DNA of 64,000 nt from Fimbriimonadales bacterium. GTDB lineage: Bacteria; Armatimonadota; Fimbriimonadia; Fimbriimonadales; ATM1. Shown here one piece after another: positions 1-8,001 of the stretch (position 1 is the first letter of the stretch; every line of letters starts with the position of its first letter). The position numbers and the translations under genes were made by a program. The notes beneath the pieces are model-generated. The model was not told where the DNA came from and searched no databases. It saw nothing but the letters and a program-made list of their open reading frames with translations. The stretch covers positions 124,001-188,000 of the forward strand of contig DATMAR010000007.1 of NCBI GenBank assembly GCA_035559795.1, in the 5' to 3' direction.

Positions 1-458
1 AGGGAGGGATTAAAGAATTTCCCGATGCAGAAAGAATCACGAATGAAGAACTCCTGACTTTGGATTGTGACATCCTAATCCCGGCAGCGACCGCAGAACA
101 AATCCACAGCCGAAATGCGAATCAAATCAAAGCGAAACTGATCGTCGAGGGCGCGAACGGTCCTACGACTCCCGAAGCGGATGAGATCCTCATCGACAGG
201 GGAATTTTCGTCGTTCCGGACATTTTGGCGAACGCAGGTGGAGTTATCGTTAGTTATTTCGAATGGGTGCAGGACCTCCAAGCCTTTTTCTGGGAAGAAA
301 GTCAAGTAAACGAAAAATTAGAAAAAATCATGCGCAACAGTTTTCAGAACGTCTTGCAAACGATGAAACAACATAAAACGAGCATGCGGCTCGCCGCCTA
401 CATCATCGGGGTAAAACGAGTGGCAGACGCTACCGTTACCAGAGGTATCTATCCGTAG
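1..458 (+). CDS. gdhA: Glutamate dehydrogenase (Glu/Leu/Phe/Val dehydrogenase family), 3' end only
   Basis: The reading frame is open from base 3, so the gene begins before the window and only about the last 150 codons are seen. Family knowledge: this enzyme reversibly deaminates glutamate to 2-oxoglutarate using NAD(P). Visible here are the C-terminal part of the nucleotide-binding domain (VEGANGPTTPEAD, then VPDILANAGGVIVSYFEWVQ) and the closing helices that pack back on the substrate domain. These strings are characteristic of the family, and the C-terminus ends normally at a TAG. Leu, Val or Phe dehydrogenase is possible from this part alone, but the SYFEWVQ segment favours glutamate. A TATACT box at 469-474 separates it from the next gene. 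Confidence 0.9.
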   Translation, partial: GGIKEFPDAERITNEELLTLDCDILIPAATAEQIHSRNANQIKAKLIVEGANGPTTPEADEILIDRGIFVVPDILANAGGVIVSYFEWVQDLQAFFWEESQVNEKLEKIMRNSFQNVLQTMKQHKTSMRLAAYIIGVKRVADATVTRGIYP

Positions 459-489
459 GGACGTGCTATACTAAATTCCGAGGAACCGT

Positions 490-900
490 ATGCGAAAGAA
501 AGAAGAAAACTTAGAACAAACATTGGAACCGGCTGAAAAAGTGCCTTCCGAAATGACAGAAGTCGAAGAGGTGGTTAAAAAAACCCAGGCGCGAGAGCCG
601 CGTCTGCGGAACCGAAAACGCCGCAAAGTTTCCTTTTTAACTATAGAAAAAATTGATAGAGTGGATTATAAGGATGTCCAACTGCTGAAACGCTTTCTCA
701 ACGACCAAGGAAAAATCCTCCCTGCGAGAAACACAGGCAATACTGCAAAGCAGCAACGAATGATAAGCCGTGCAATACGAAGAGCGAGAGAAATGGCTCT
801 GCTTCCGTTCGACGGATTAGAAACGGGAGGTGGGGAGTACTCCTATGCGCGCAGGTCGAGATCAAGAGCCAGGCAAGAACCGAGAGAAGAATCTCAATAG
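490..900 (+). CDS. rpsR: 30S ribosomal protein S18 with N- and C-terminal extensions
   Basis: Ribosomal protein of the small-subunit platform, where S18 pairs with S6. The S18 core is clear at about residues 47-108: [18 protein letters not shown], then the [17 protein letters not shown] segment ending in ALLPF. The protein is 136 residues against about 75-90 for most S18 proteins. It has an acidic then Arg/Lys-rich N-terminal extension of about 45 residues and a basic, Ser/Arg-rich tail of about 28 residues. A GAGGAA Shine-Dalgarno element lies just upstream of the ATG. It is not next to rpsF, ssb or rplI, its usual partners, so it is either a relocated single copy or a paralogue. Confidence 0.9.
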   Translation: MRKKEENLEQTLEPAEKVPSEMTEVEEVVKKTQAREPRLRNRKRRKVSFLTIEKIDRVDYKDVQLLKRFLNDQGKILPARNTGNTAKQQRMISRAIRRAREMALLPFDGLETGGGEYSYARRSRSRARQEPREESQ

Positions 901-927
901 AGTTTTTGCTTCCTAAAACGAGTTCGC

Positions 928-1518
928 GTGTGTTCACGAAAACGAATATCCATCTTGAAATGGTTTCTTCTTATATTTTGTTTTTCGTTTTTATGCGCTT
1001 CCTGTAAAAGTGCGCAAGACTGGATGCCGTTAGTGCCGGGAAAATCGTGGCGCTATGTTGCGAAAACCCCTTTACGAAGTGGAACCTATCGACTCCGTGT
1101 GAATGGTGAAACTCGTGTAGGACTCGAAAGAGGTTATCTCTTAGAAAGCGAAAGCGGCAACACGAAAATGGCATGGTCGAGAAATTCTTTGGTCGTATCT
1201 CAAATGGGCGGCATCGAATTTCACCCCCCCCTGACTTTACTGAAACCTACGGAAGGCAAAACCTCATGGACATATTCTGGAACAGTAAAAACTCCTTTTG
1301 CAGAAGAAAATACACGAATACGAATCATGCAAGAACCTGCCGAATTAAAAATTGGCGGCATATCCCATTCCACGATTCTCGTCACACTGACGATGCGTTT
1401 TCAAAAACAGGATATCGAGTGGAAAAACTGGTTCGAAAAAGGAAGAGGAATTTTACGACAAGAGCAACGAAACAACGGTAGATTCGCTCTAAGCATGGAA
1501 TTAATTCGAGAAGACTAA
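928..1518 (+). CDS. Putative lipoprotein, unknown function
   Basis: Not recognised as a named family. It opens with basic residues, a hydrophobic stretch (WFLLIFCFSFLC) and a lipobox-like LCASC with the lipid-attachment Cys near residue 26, so a membrane-anchored lipoprotein is inferred. The mature part of about 170 residues is rich in beta-type sequence (PLVPGKSWRYVAKTPL near the start) with no catalytic motif I can identify. The annotated start is GTG; a TTG at 955 would also leave a usable signal. It follows rpsR by 27 bp on the same strand and faces the zinc-ribbon gene tail to tail. Confidence 0.6.
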   Translation: MCSRKRISILKWFLLIFCFSFLCASCKSAQDWMPLVPGKSWRYVAKTPLRSGTYRLRVNGETRVGLERGYLLESESGNTKMAWSRNSLVVSQMGGIEFHPPLTLLKPTEGKTSWTYSGTVKTPFAEENTRIRIMQEPAELKIGGISHSTILVTLTMRFQKQDIEWKNWFEKGRGILRQEQRNNGRFALSMELIRED

Positions 1519-1534
1519 TTTTTAGACTAAGTTT

Positions 1535-1855
1535 TTAAGCGTTAACCGAACGCCCACAATTCGGACAAACCTTCAAGCGCGAATCGTAAACCTCTGCGCA
1601 AAAAGGGCAAAACACCGATTTCCCCTCTTCCTCTTCCGTTTTTTTCGGTTTCTCCTTGCGCTCCTCCATTTCTCGCAACAGACGTAAATCATAAGGGTCT
1701 TCTCGAAGTGCCTTTATACCGACGGCTGCGAAATAGACCGTCCCGATTGCGAAAACGACTCCTAAAAACAACGCCCGCGCAAATAATGCCGTCAGCAGTA
1801 AACACACTGCCGATAAACCGAATGCCAACCAAACCGAAGCGGTCCAACGAGACAT
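1535..1855 (-). CDS. Small membrane protein with C-terminal zinc ribbon
   Basis: 106 residues. Two hydrophobic helices fill about residues 8-50, followed by a charged Lys/Glu linker and a C-terminal zinc ribbon with paired cysteines (FCPFC and, after 13 residues, CPNCG). Two-helix plus zinc-ribbon proteins are common in bacteria and mostly uncharacterised; metal binding by the four Cys is inferred. It lies 11 bp downstream of the GbsR-type regulator on the same strand and is probably co-transcribed with it. Confidence 0.65.
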   Translation of the reverse strand: MSRWTASVWLAFGLSAVCLLLTALFARALFLGVVFAIGTVYFAAVGIKALREDPYDLRLLREMEERKEKPKKTEEEEGKSVFCPFCAEVYDSRLKVCPNCGRSVNA

Positions 1856-1866
1856 TTCTCTATATT

Positions 1867-2433
1867 TTACGATTCTTTCTCTAATCGAGGTTCGATAGCC
1901 TCTAAGATATTTTTAATTTCCTGGCGAGCCTCTACGATTTGTCGGAACCTCTTGTCCGTAATCAATGCGAAACGAAAAGCCATATCTACCAACTCTAAAA
2001 CGTCCAAAAGCCCCTGCAGGCGTTCCCGAAAAAGTGCAGACTTCTCATTTGCTTCTTTTTCAGGAAGCATTTCTAAGCACGTGCGAATCACGTCCACAGT
2101 CGGGTCGAGTTCTCGCCTTTTCCTTTCCCGAAGCACCCGTGCGACCATCTCGATACTATTCAGATCGCTTACATAGAGGTCATGGCGATCTCCGGGTCTT
2201 CTAAATCGCCGAACGACTCCCCAATCCATCAAACCTCTAAGGCTCATCGAGGCATTCCCCCTACTTATGGAAAGCCGTTCGCAGATTTCATCCATGCTCA
2301 AAGCATCCCCCGTAACGAACAAAAGAGCATGAATCTGGGACATCGTGCGGTTTATGCCCCAACTGCTGCTCATCCTTCCCCATTCGAGGATGAACGCGCT
2401 TTGCGCTTCTTGAAGAGCATTATTATTTTTCAA
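1867..2433 (-). CDS. GbsR/MarR-family transcriptional regulator
   Basis: 188-residue winged-helix regulator. The N-terminal segment with EWGRMSSSWGINRTMSQIHALLF matches the start of the GbsR subfamily of MarR proteins. The helix-turn-helix follows at about residues 50-90 (MDEICERLSISRGNASMSLRGL), with the wing RRPGDRHDLYV. The C-terminal half is helical and probably mediates dimerisation. Known members respond to osmolyte-related or other small ligands; the ligand here is unknown. A 14-bp palindrome about 20 bp upstream of the start could be its own operator. It is divergent from ridA, which it might also control. Confidence 0.85.
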   Translation of the reverse strand: MKNNNALQEAQSAFILEWGRMSSSWGINRTMSQIHALLFVTGDALSMDEICERLSISRGNASMSLRGLMDWGVVRRFRRPGDRHDLYVSDLNSIEMVARVLRERKRRELDPTVDVIRTCLEMLPEKEANEKSALFRERLQGLLDVLELVDMAFRFALITDKRFRQIVEARQEIKNILEAIEPRLEKES

Positions 2434-2451
2434 AATTTATGAAAGTATTAT

Positions 2452-2465
2452 AATCAATCTTGATT
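2452..2465. promoter_or_regulatory. Palindrome between gbsR-type gene and ridA, possible operator
   Basis: AATCAA and TTGATT form a perfect inverted repeat separated by TC, about 20 bp upstream of the regulator start and overlapping an AT-rich promoter-like stretch (TATAAT at 2449-2454). MarR-family regulators often bind such sites in their own divergent promoter. The role is inferred from position only. Confidence 0.35.
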
Positions 2466-2568
2466 TGCAAGTAGCTGAGAATCCTTTAGTGACCTTTCGG
2501 TCTTTACTTAGCGTAATAAAATAAGGAGATAAAATAGAAATCAGCATTTCTATGAGGAGGCATAAAAT

Positions 2569-2958
2569 ATGGGCGAACGCCATATCATCAACACGAGCCG
2601 TGCGCCCGCCGCAATCGGACCTTACAGCCACGCCGTAGAGGCAACGGGTAGATTCTTTTTCATAAGCGGTCAAATAGGGTTGCGACCCGATGGAAAACTG
2701 GCTGGTCCAACTATCGAAGAGCAAACCAGACAAGTAATCAACAATATTCGCGGGATATTAGACGCTGCGGGGATGACACCCGCGAACCTTGTGAAAACGA
2801 CCATCTATCTCACGAACCTCGAGCACTTTTCCGTTGTAAACGATATATACGCTGAGATGGTTGGTGCAGAACCTCCCGCCCGCTCTACGGTACAAGTCGT
2901 GCGGCTACCGAAAGACGCGCTAATTGAAATCGAAGCGATTGCGGTTGCAGGCGTTTGA
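2569..2958 (+). CDS. ridA: RidA family reactive enamine/imine deaminase
   Basis: 129 residues, the usual RidA length. RidA hydrolyses reactive 2-aminoacrylate-type enamines released by PLP enzymes, forming a trimer in the cytoplasm. Signature segments are present: AIGPYSHAVEATG at the N-terminus, FFISGQIGLRPDG, and the PPARSTVQVVRLPKDALIEIEAIA region with the conserved Arg that binds the substrate carboxylate. A strong GAGGAGG Shine-Dalgarno sequence (2554-2560) precedes the ATG. Directly before it lies a 7-bp hairpin (2535-2552, TAGAAAT and ATTTCTA arms) that could modulate translation. The gene ends with TGA, showing that UGA is a normal stop here. Confidence 0.93.
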   Translation: MGERHIINTSRAPAAIGPYSHAVEATGRFFFISGQIGLRPDGKLAGPTIEEQTRQVINNIRGILDAAGMTPANLVKTTIYLTNLEHFSVVNDIYAEMVGAEPPARSTVQVVRLPKDALIEIEAIAVAGV

Positions 2959-3054
2959 AGTAAAAAGCTTAGAAGATAAAGAAATCTTTTGCAAAAAAAA
3001 CGATTTTGGCACCTAAGCGTGTCAAATCGTGCCAAATCGTGTAATATAAACAAA

Positions 3055-3441
3055 ATGAAATATTTTGTGAAGTGTTTCTTTTCCCTAATAATTTTAACAG
3101 GTTGTGGAGGGGGCGGAACAACATTTATCCAACCGAACCCTTTTGCTGGCAATTGGGGCGGTACATGGTGGAGCACAAAGTACCCACAAGGAGGGTTTCT
3201 TTATGTACCCATCAACAATAATGGTAACTGCACAAATGGAACTATCACTAACAGTCAATTGGCTATACAAGGAAGCCTTACAGGAAAGATAGAGACGAAC
3301 GGTGACTTCGTGGCGACTGCTGATTATTCAGGGGTAAAAATAACTCTTGCTGGAAAAATGGCATTTGAAGGGAATAACCTAACTGGAAGTTTTTACTCTA
3401 GTGAAAATGATTCGGGGGCCTTTGTTTTATCCGAACAATAG
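3055..3441 (+). CDS. Small putative lipoprotein, unknown function
   Basis: 128 residues from the ATG at 3055. An upstream TTG in the same frame is less likely because the signal sequence begins at 3055. A short lipoprotein signal ends in the lipobox LTGC, followed by a Gly-rich linker, then a beta-rich domain with repeated polar strands (GSLTGKIETNGDFVATADY). This resembles small secreted beta-sandwich proteins, but I recognise no family. The base composition is more AT-rich than its neighbours. A TAATATAAA stretch immediately upstream may be a -10 region. Confidence 0.55.
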   Translation: MKYFVKCFFSLIILTGCGGGGTTFIQPNPFAGNWGGTWWSTKYPQGGFLYVPINNNGNCTNGTITNSQLAIQGSLTGKIETNGDFVATADYSGVKITLAGKMAFEGNNLTGSFYSSENDSGAFVLSEQ

Positions 3442-3559
3442 TGGAATTAGAGAAGGACGCTTCACAATCAAAGAGACCTGCATCTCTTTATGTTTTTGAC
3501 ATAATCTTCGCAAAAAGCTATCACGCCAAACCAGTTTTTCGAAGATGGATGGCGCGTAT

Positions 3560-4423
3560 CTATCCACCGGATAAATCTTTCACTACGTCGTAGAGTGCGG
3601 GGGTTGCATCTTCCCCCCTGCCCGCATTTTCTAACGCTGCAAATAATTGATGAACGAGAGCAGTTCCTAACAAGGAGACTCCTATCTCTCGCGCGGTTCG
3701 AAGCGCATAAACAAGGTCCTTTTGTTGCAGACTTACGGAAAAACCGGGCGAGAAATCTTTTGCTACGACCTTCGGTCCGTAGTTCGATAACGACCAACTC
3801 CCTCCTGCACCACTGCCGATCAGTTCAATTGCGTCTTCCAAATCGACGCCGCTTTTTTCACAAAACACTAAACATTCCGCCATAGAAAGGACAGTCAAAG
3901 ATACAGCGATTTGATTCGCCATTTTCATGAGTTGTCCTGAACCTACTGGTCCCACGAGTCGAATGAGTTTGCCGTACGATTCCATGTACGGTTTTGCGAA
4001 AAGGAAGTCCGATTCATCCCCCCCGCAAAAAATCGTAAGCGTCCCTTCTATTGCTCCTTTTTCCCCTCCAGTCAACGGACAATCCATAAAGCGCAGACCT
4101 TTTTCGGATAAACGACGATGAATATCTTTTGCAGCAGAAGGCTCGATCGTCGAATGGTCGACGAATAACGTTCCTTCTTTGGCGTGCAGATACATGCCCT
4201 CTATAACTTCTCGAACATCTTCGGTACGAGACACGCAAACGAAAATGAGGTCGCAATTCGCAGCAAGTTCCTCTAAAGATTTCGCGACATGCGCCCCCTT
4301 TTCTTTCAAAGGAAGAGTTTTTTCAGCCGTGCGATTATAAACAATCAACGAATGACCTTTAGCGAGCAGATGTCCCGCCATACGCGAGCCCATCACTCCG
4401 AGACCTACGAAACCTATATTCAT
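3560..4423 (-). CDS. 3-hydroxyisobutyrate dehydrogenase-family NAD(P)-dependent oxidoreductase
   Basis: 287 residues, the typical size for beta-hydroxyacid dehydrogenases. The Rossmann motif GFVGLGVMGSRMA opens the protein. The substrate-binding motif DCPLTGGEKGA lies at about residues 113-123. The catalytic lysine sits in GQLMKMANQ (about residue 165). Known substrates include 3-hydroxyisobutyrate, tartronate semialdehyde and succinic semialdehyde; which applies here cannot be told from sequence. The start has an AAGGA ribosome site. It lies 34 bp downstream of a serA-like gene on the same strand, so the two may form an operon. Confidence 0.85.
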   Translation of the reverse strand: MNIGFVGLGVMGSRMAGHLLAKGHSLIVYNRTAEKTLPLKEKGAHVAKSLEELAANCDLIFVCVSRTEDVREVIEGMYLHAKEGTLFVDHSTIEPSAAKDIHRRLSEKGLRFMDCPLTGGEKGAIEGTLTIFCGGDESDFLFAKPYMESYGKLIRLVGPVGSGQLMKMANQIAVSLTVLSMAECLVFCEKSGVDLEDAIELIGSGAGGSWSLSNYGPKVVAKDFSPGFSVSLQQKDLVYALRTAREIGVSLLGTALVHQLFAALENAGRGEDATPALYDVVKDLSGG

Positions 4424-4457
4424 AGAAAGTCCTTTATACCCATAGGCAATTTATTTA

Positions 4458-5411
4458 TTAGCAATTCACGCAGTTGGGGGGGATTCCAGTTTCATAAAAC
4501 ACTTTGAAAATTCGCACGGTTTCCTCGGCGACTGCTTCTTGTGCTTGCTCTGTGCTCGCTCCGATGTGATGTGTGCAATATACATAAGGATTATTTTTCA
4601 AACTGCCTTCGTAGGTCCCCACGGTCGAAGAGGGCTCTCCTTCGAAAACGTCGAGCCCCGCTCGAATCTTTTTCGTTTCGATGGCTTTTTCGAGAGCCTT
4701 TTGGTTCACCACTTCCGCCCGACTCGTGTTCACGAAATACCCCCCCGGTTTCATCGCTTCGAAAAATTTCTCGTCGAGCATGCCTTGCGTTTCTTTGTCG
4801 AGTGCACAATGCACGGTTACGATGTCGCTTTCCTTCGCCAACTCTTCTAAGGAATTCACGCGCTGAATTCCTCTGCTTCGCGCTTCCTCGTCGCTCAAAT
4901 GACGACTAAAGACCAAAACCTTCATCCCGAAACACTGTCCTAATTTCGCGACCAACTGCCCGACATTTCCGAATCCGATTATTCCGAGAGTTCTTCCATA
5001 AATGCCGCGCGCTTGGGAGAATTCTTTTTTGTTCCATTTCCCTTCTCTTAGGGCAATCACGTTATCGGGAATTCTTCGGTCTAAGGAAAGAATGAGTCCG
5101 AAAGTCAATTCAGCAACAGCATTTGCGTTTTTTCCGGGGCAGTTGCTCACGCGAATGTTTTTCTCTTTTGCAGCTTGAACGTCAATCGTGTTGTATCCTG
5201 CTCCGGCACGAACGATCAGTTTCAAAGAGTCGTTCAGATGGTATGCCTCGACACGTGTCGAACGAACGACCAGCCCTTCCGGTCTCTCCCTCCGAATCGC
5301 CTCGGCAAGGGCTTCCTCTTTTAAATCAGGCTCGTAAATGACCTCGAAACCTGCGTCTTTCAACCCTTTCAGACCGGACTCCTCGAACTTATCAGCAACG
5401 AGAATTTTCAT
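4458..5411 (-). CDS. serA: D-3-phosphoglycerate dehydrogenase-like 2-hydroxyacid dehydrogenase
   Basis: 317 residues starting at ATG 5411, where MKILVADKF fits the usual start; an in-frame 13-codon extension is ignored. It would oxidise 3-phosphoglycerate in serine synthesis or a related 2-hydroxyacid. Visible are the NAD-binding GIIGFGNVGQLVA motif, the catalytic Arg in NTSRAEVVN, the Glu in DVFEGEPS and the His in THHIGAST. There is no C-terminal ACT or intervening regulatory domain, so allosteric control by serine is not expected. It is divergent from the UGA-containing thioredoxin gene. Glyoxylate or hydroxypyruvate reductase activity is an alternative. Confidence 0.82.
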   Translation of the reverse strand: MKILVADKFEESGLKGLKDAGFEVIYEPDLKEEALAEAIRRERPEGLVVRSTRVEAYHLNDSLKLIVRAGAGYNTIDVQAAKEKNIRVSNCPGKNANAVAELTFGLILSLDRRIPDNVIALREGKWNKKEFSQARGIYGRTLGIIGFGNVGQLVAKLGQCFGMKVLVFSRHLSDEEARSRGIQRVNSLEELAKESDIVTVHCALDKETQGMLDEKFFEAMKPGGYFVNTSRAEVVNQKALEKAIETKKIRAGLDVFEGEPSSTVGTYEGSLKNNPYVYCTHHIGASTEQAQEAVAEETVRIFKVFYETGIPPNCVNC

Positions 5412-5496
5412 GAAATTATTGTACCGAGTGCTTCTCGATGCTGACTCCATCGCCTATAATGGGAAAAACCGCAAACTTGCGGATTGGAGAAGCAAC

Positions 5497-6330
5497 ATGA
5501 AAAAGACTCTTTTAATCGTCGCTGCTCTGAGTACGGCAACCACCGCATTCGCCCAAAAGGAAATCGGCTGGAAAAACGATTGGGATGCCGCGCTCCAGGA
5601 GGCGAAACAAAAAAACAAACTCGTCATGGCGGATTTCTATACCGATTGGTGAGGATGGTGCAAAAAGCTCGATAAGGATACGTATACGAATCCTGAAGTC
5701 ATCGAGCTGTCGGCGCAGGTAGTGCCGATTAAAATCAATGCAGAAAAAGATTCAGGACCTACGCTGAGAGAAAAATACAAAATAGCGGGATATCCGACGA
5801 TTGTATTCATCGACCCCAAAACCGGCGAACGATTCGCGCGAATCGTGGGTTATCTCGGACCGAAAGCGTTCAAAAATCAAGTCACCCGAATCGTACAAGG
5901 TTATAAAGACCTTCCGGATTTAGAAAAACGTTTTGCTAAAAATCCGAACGATGGCAAAGTGAATATAAGACTTGCAATTATCTACGGATTGCAAGAAAAT
6001 GCAACGAAGGCGGAAGAACACTTGACGAAAGCGCTAAATGCGAAATACGAAGGCGCGGAAGTCGCACAAGTATATAACGCAATCGGTGACATCTATCAAA
6101 ACTCGGATAAATACGACAAAGCGATTGACTATTTCCGAAAAGCGGAAAAATCGGCAAAGGATCCATGGGACCGTTCGTATGCGAAACTCTCTATCGTGTT
6201 TTGCTATTTACAGAAGCGAGATAACGACAACGCGAAGAAAGAAGCTCAAGAGCTCCTCAAATTGCCGGATTTAGACGCGGACCATAAAAAAATGGCTGAG
6301 GAAATTTTGAAATATCTCAGCGGCGGATAA
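5497..6330 (+). CDS. Secreted thioredoxin-fold/TPR protein with in-frame UGA (putative selenoprotein, UGWC motif)
   Basis: Reading from ATG 5497 gives a signal peptide (about residues 1-20, ending AFAQ), then a thioredoxin-like domain interrupted by one TGA at codon 52 (5650-5652). The frame then continues intact to 6330. Around the TGA the sequence is DFYTDW-TGA-GWCKKLDKDTY; homologous domains have CGWC there, so UGA replaces the first, nucleophilic Cys. The cis-Pro motif AGYPTIVF follows at about residue 105, and tetratricopeptide-like repeats fill residues 160-275. A GGAGAAG ribosome site and a TATAAT box (5455-5460) precede it. A strong hairpin at 5666-5708 has SECIS-like spacing. I infer a periplasmic selenoprotein thioredoxin; a nonsense-mutated pseudogene is the alternative. 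Confidence 0.8.
5666..5708 (+). promoter_or_regulatory. SECIS-like stem-loop downstream of the thioredoxin UGA
   Basis: AGCTCGAT (5666-5673) pairs perfectly with ATCGAGCT (5701-5708). Inside it AGGAT (5675-5679) pairs with ATCCT (5690-5694), leaving a 10-nt apical loop that contains GU. The loop begins 27 nt after the UGA, inside the range usual for bacterial SECIS elements. The pairing is seen directly; SelB binding is inferred. Confidence 0.6.
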
Positions 6331-6349
6331 ACACCGTAATCGTATGACC

Positions 6350-6402
6350 TGGACAGATTGGCGTCTCTTCTGAGTGATCGCTCAAGAAACCCAATCTGTC
6401 CA
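6350..6402. other. Long intergenic hairpin
   Basis: Twelve-base perfect inverted arms (6350-6361, TGGACAGATTGG, and 6391-6402) enclose inner pairing of TCTT with AAGA and GAG with CTC around a 6-nt loop. No T-tract follows, so it is not a canonical terminator. It sits between the thioredoxin-TPR gene and the next TPR gene. It could be a 3'-end stabiliser, a small RNA or an attenuator. Confidence 0.5.
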
Positions 6403-6533
6403 TGGATTGGATATTAGGTGCTAGGCTGATGGACTACCTTCCGGGATGTCTGTCGTGCCTTGTTTCGTAATATAGGTAGCCTGCGCATAGGATGATAGGT
6501 AAAATAGCAAATATTCTTGTGGGGAAAAGAATC

Positions 6534-7997
6534 ATGAAAATCTACAAATCACTCATCAACAAATGGCTCATCGTCGTTGCCCTTCTAAGTTCGGCTGGAC
6601 TTGCCTCCGCCCAAGAGGTCTCGATTGCCCAGCGGCTTCAAGAAGCCGTCCAATTATATAAAGACAACAAATTGGGCGATGCTTTATCTAAAGTCGAAGC
6701 ATTGGCAAAGGAAGCGCCTGAAAATGCAGACGTTTTGCAATGGCTCGGATTTTTGTATCTTAAGTCGAATCGTCCAGCGGATGCTATCCCCCCCCTTGTT
6801 AAAGCGGCAGACAAAATGCCACAAAATGTAGAGGTGATGAACAATTTGGGAAGCGCATATTTGGCGACGAACGATTTGGATAAAGCGCTTCAATCCTTCG
6901 GAAAAGCGGTGGAGATTCAACCCGACTTTTTCGATGCTTGGTACAACATCGGCATCATTCGCCAACAGCGTGGAGAGTTAGACAAAGCGGAAGAGGCATT
7001 TCAAAAAGCATCGAAAATTCGACCCGACGACCCTTTTACTTTGAACAATCTCGGCGCTGTTCTCACAGCCAAAGGACAGCACGATAAAGCAGCAGATCTT
7101 TTTATACGCGCTGCGAAACTTCGACCACAACGAGCGACTTTTTCGATGAACGCGGGGCTCACCCTTTTGCGTTTGAATCGAGTGAATGATGCGATTCCCT
7201 ATTTAGAAAGTGCATATCAACTCGACCCTGACTCAACAGAAACCATTGCTGGTCTTTCCCAGGCGTATTTGGCAACGAAACAATCCCAAAAGGCATTGCA
7301 AATGCTCGAGCGCGCAGTACAGAAAAAGGAAAACGATGCCGTTCTTTGGTACAACTTGGGTGTCGTGCAAGGGAAACTCGGTCGTCTGCAAGAGGCGATT
7401 CAATCCTACGAAAAAGCATTGGCGATCAACAGCCAAGACACCGATGCACTGAACAATTTAGGTCTTGCCCAATTCCATTCGGGTCGTTATGAAGACGCAG
7501 AAACGACCTTTACGAAACTCACCGGTTTATTGCCCGGTAGTTTAGACGCGAAAATGAATTTGGCAGCCGCAAAAGTCAAAACCGGCAAACTCGACGAGGC
7601 GGTGCAACTCTACAAAGAAATCATTCGTTCTGCACCTTCGAGGCACGATGTTCGCCTCGCGCTCGCAAATGCGCTTTATCGAACCGGAGACTTCCAGGGT
7701 GCGCAATATCATTATCGCCAACTTCTTTTGGGGAATCCGAAACACGCAGAGGCATTGAACGGCTTGGGGCTCATCGCATACAAAGACGGAAACATGCGAG
7801 AGGCTGAAAAATATTTTCGTGATGCGATTGCGGCAGATTCTCGCTTTGCCCAAGCATACAACAACCTTGCAGTAACTCTCGAAAGATTGAACAAAAAGCA
7901 AGAAGCCATAAAAATGCTTAAACGAGCCCTCCAAATCGAACCCGATTATGAGGAAGCGAAAAAGAATTTAGAGCGAATGGAACGCACGGGCACATAG
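6534..7997 (+). CDS. Secreted tetratricopeptide-repeat protein
   Basis: 487 residues from ATG 6534, chosen because the signal peptide (WLIVVALLSSAGLASAQ) begins there rather than at the earlier in-frame ATG 6492. The rest is an almost unbroken array of about twelve TPR units of 34 residues, with the typical pattern (LGSAYLATNDLDKALQSFGKA, LNNLGAVLTAKGQHDKAADLF and so on). TPR arrays are protein-interaction scaffolds; the partner is unknown. It ends 4 bp before nadK on the same strand. A periplasmic location is inferred from the signal peptide. Confidence 0.85.
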   Translation: MKIYKSLINKWLIVVALLSSAGLASAQEVSIAQRLQEAVQLYKDNKLGDALSKVEALAKEAPENADVLQWLGFLYLKSNRPADAIPPLVKAADKMPQNVEVMNNLGSAYLATNDLDKALQSFGKAVEIQPDFFDAWYNIGIIRQQRGELDKAEEAFQKASKIRPDDPFTLNNLGAVLTAKGQHDKAADLFIRAAKLRPQRATFSMNAGLTLLRLNRVNDAIPYLESAYQLDPDSTETIAGLSQAYLATKQSQKALQMLERAVQKKENDAVLWYNLGVVQGKLGRLQEAIQSYEKALAINSQDTDALNNLGLAQFHSGRYEDAETTFTKLTGLLPGSLDAKMNLAAAKVKTGKLDEAVQLYKEIIRSAPSRHDVRLALANALYRTGDFQGAQYHYRQLLLGNPKHAEALNGLGLIAYKDGNMREAEKYFRDAIAADSRFAQAYNNLAVTLERLNKKQEAIKMLKRALQIEPDYEEAKKNLERMERTGT

Positions 7998-8001
7998 CCC
8001 A

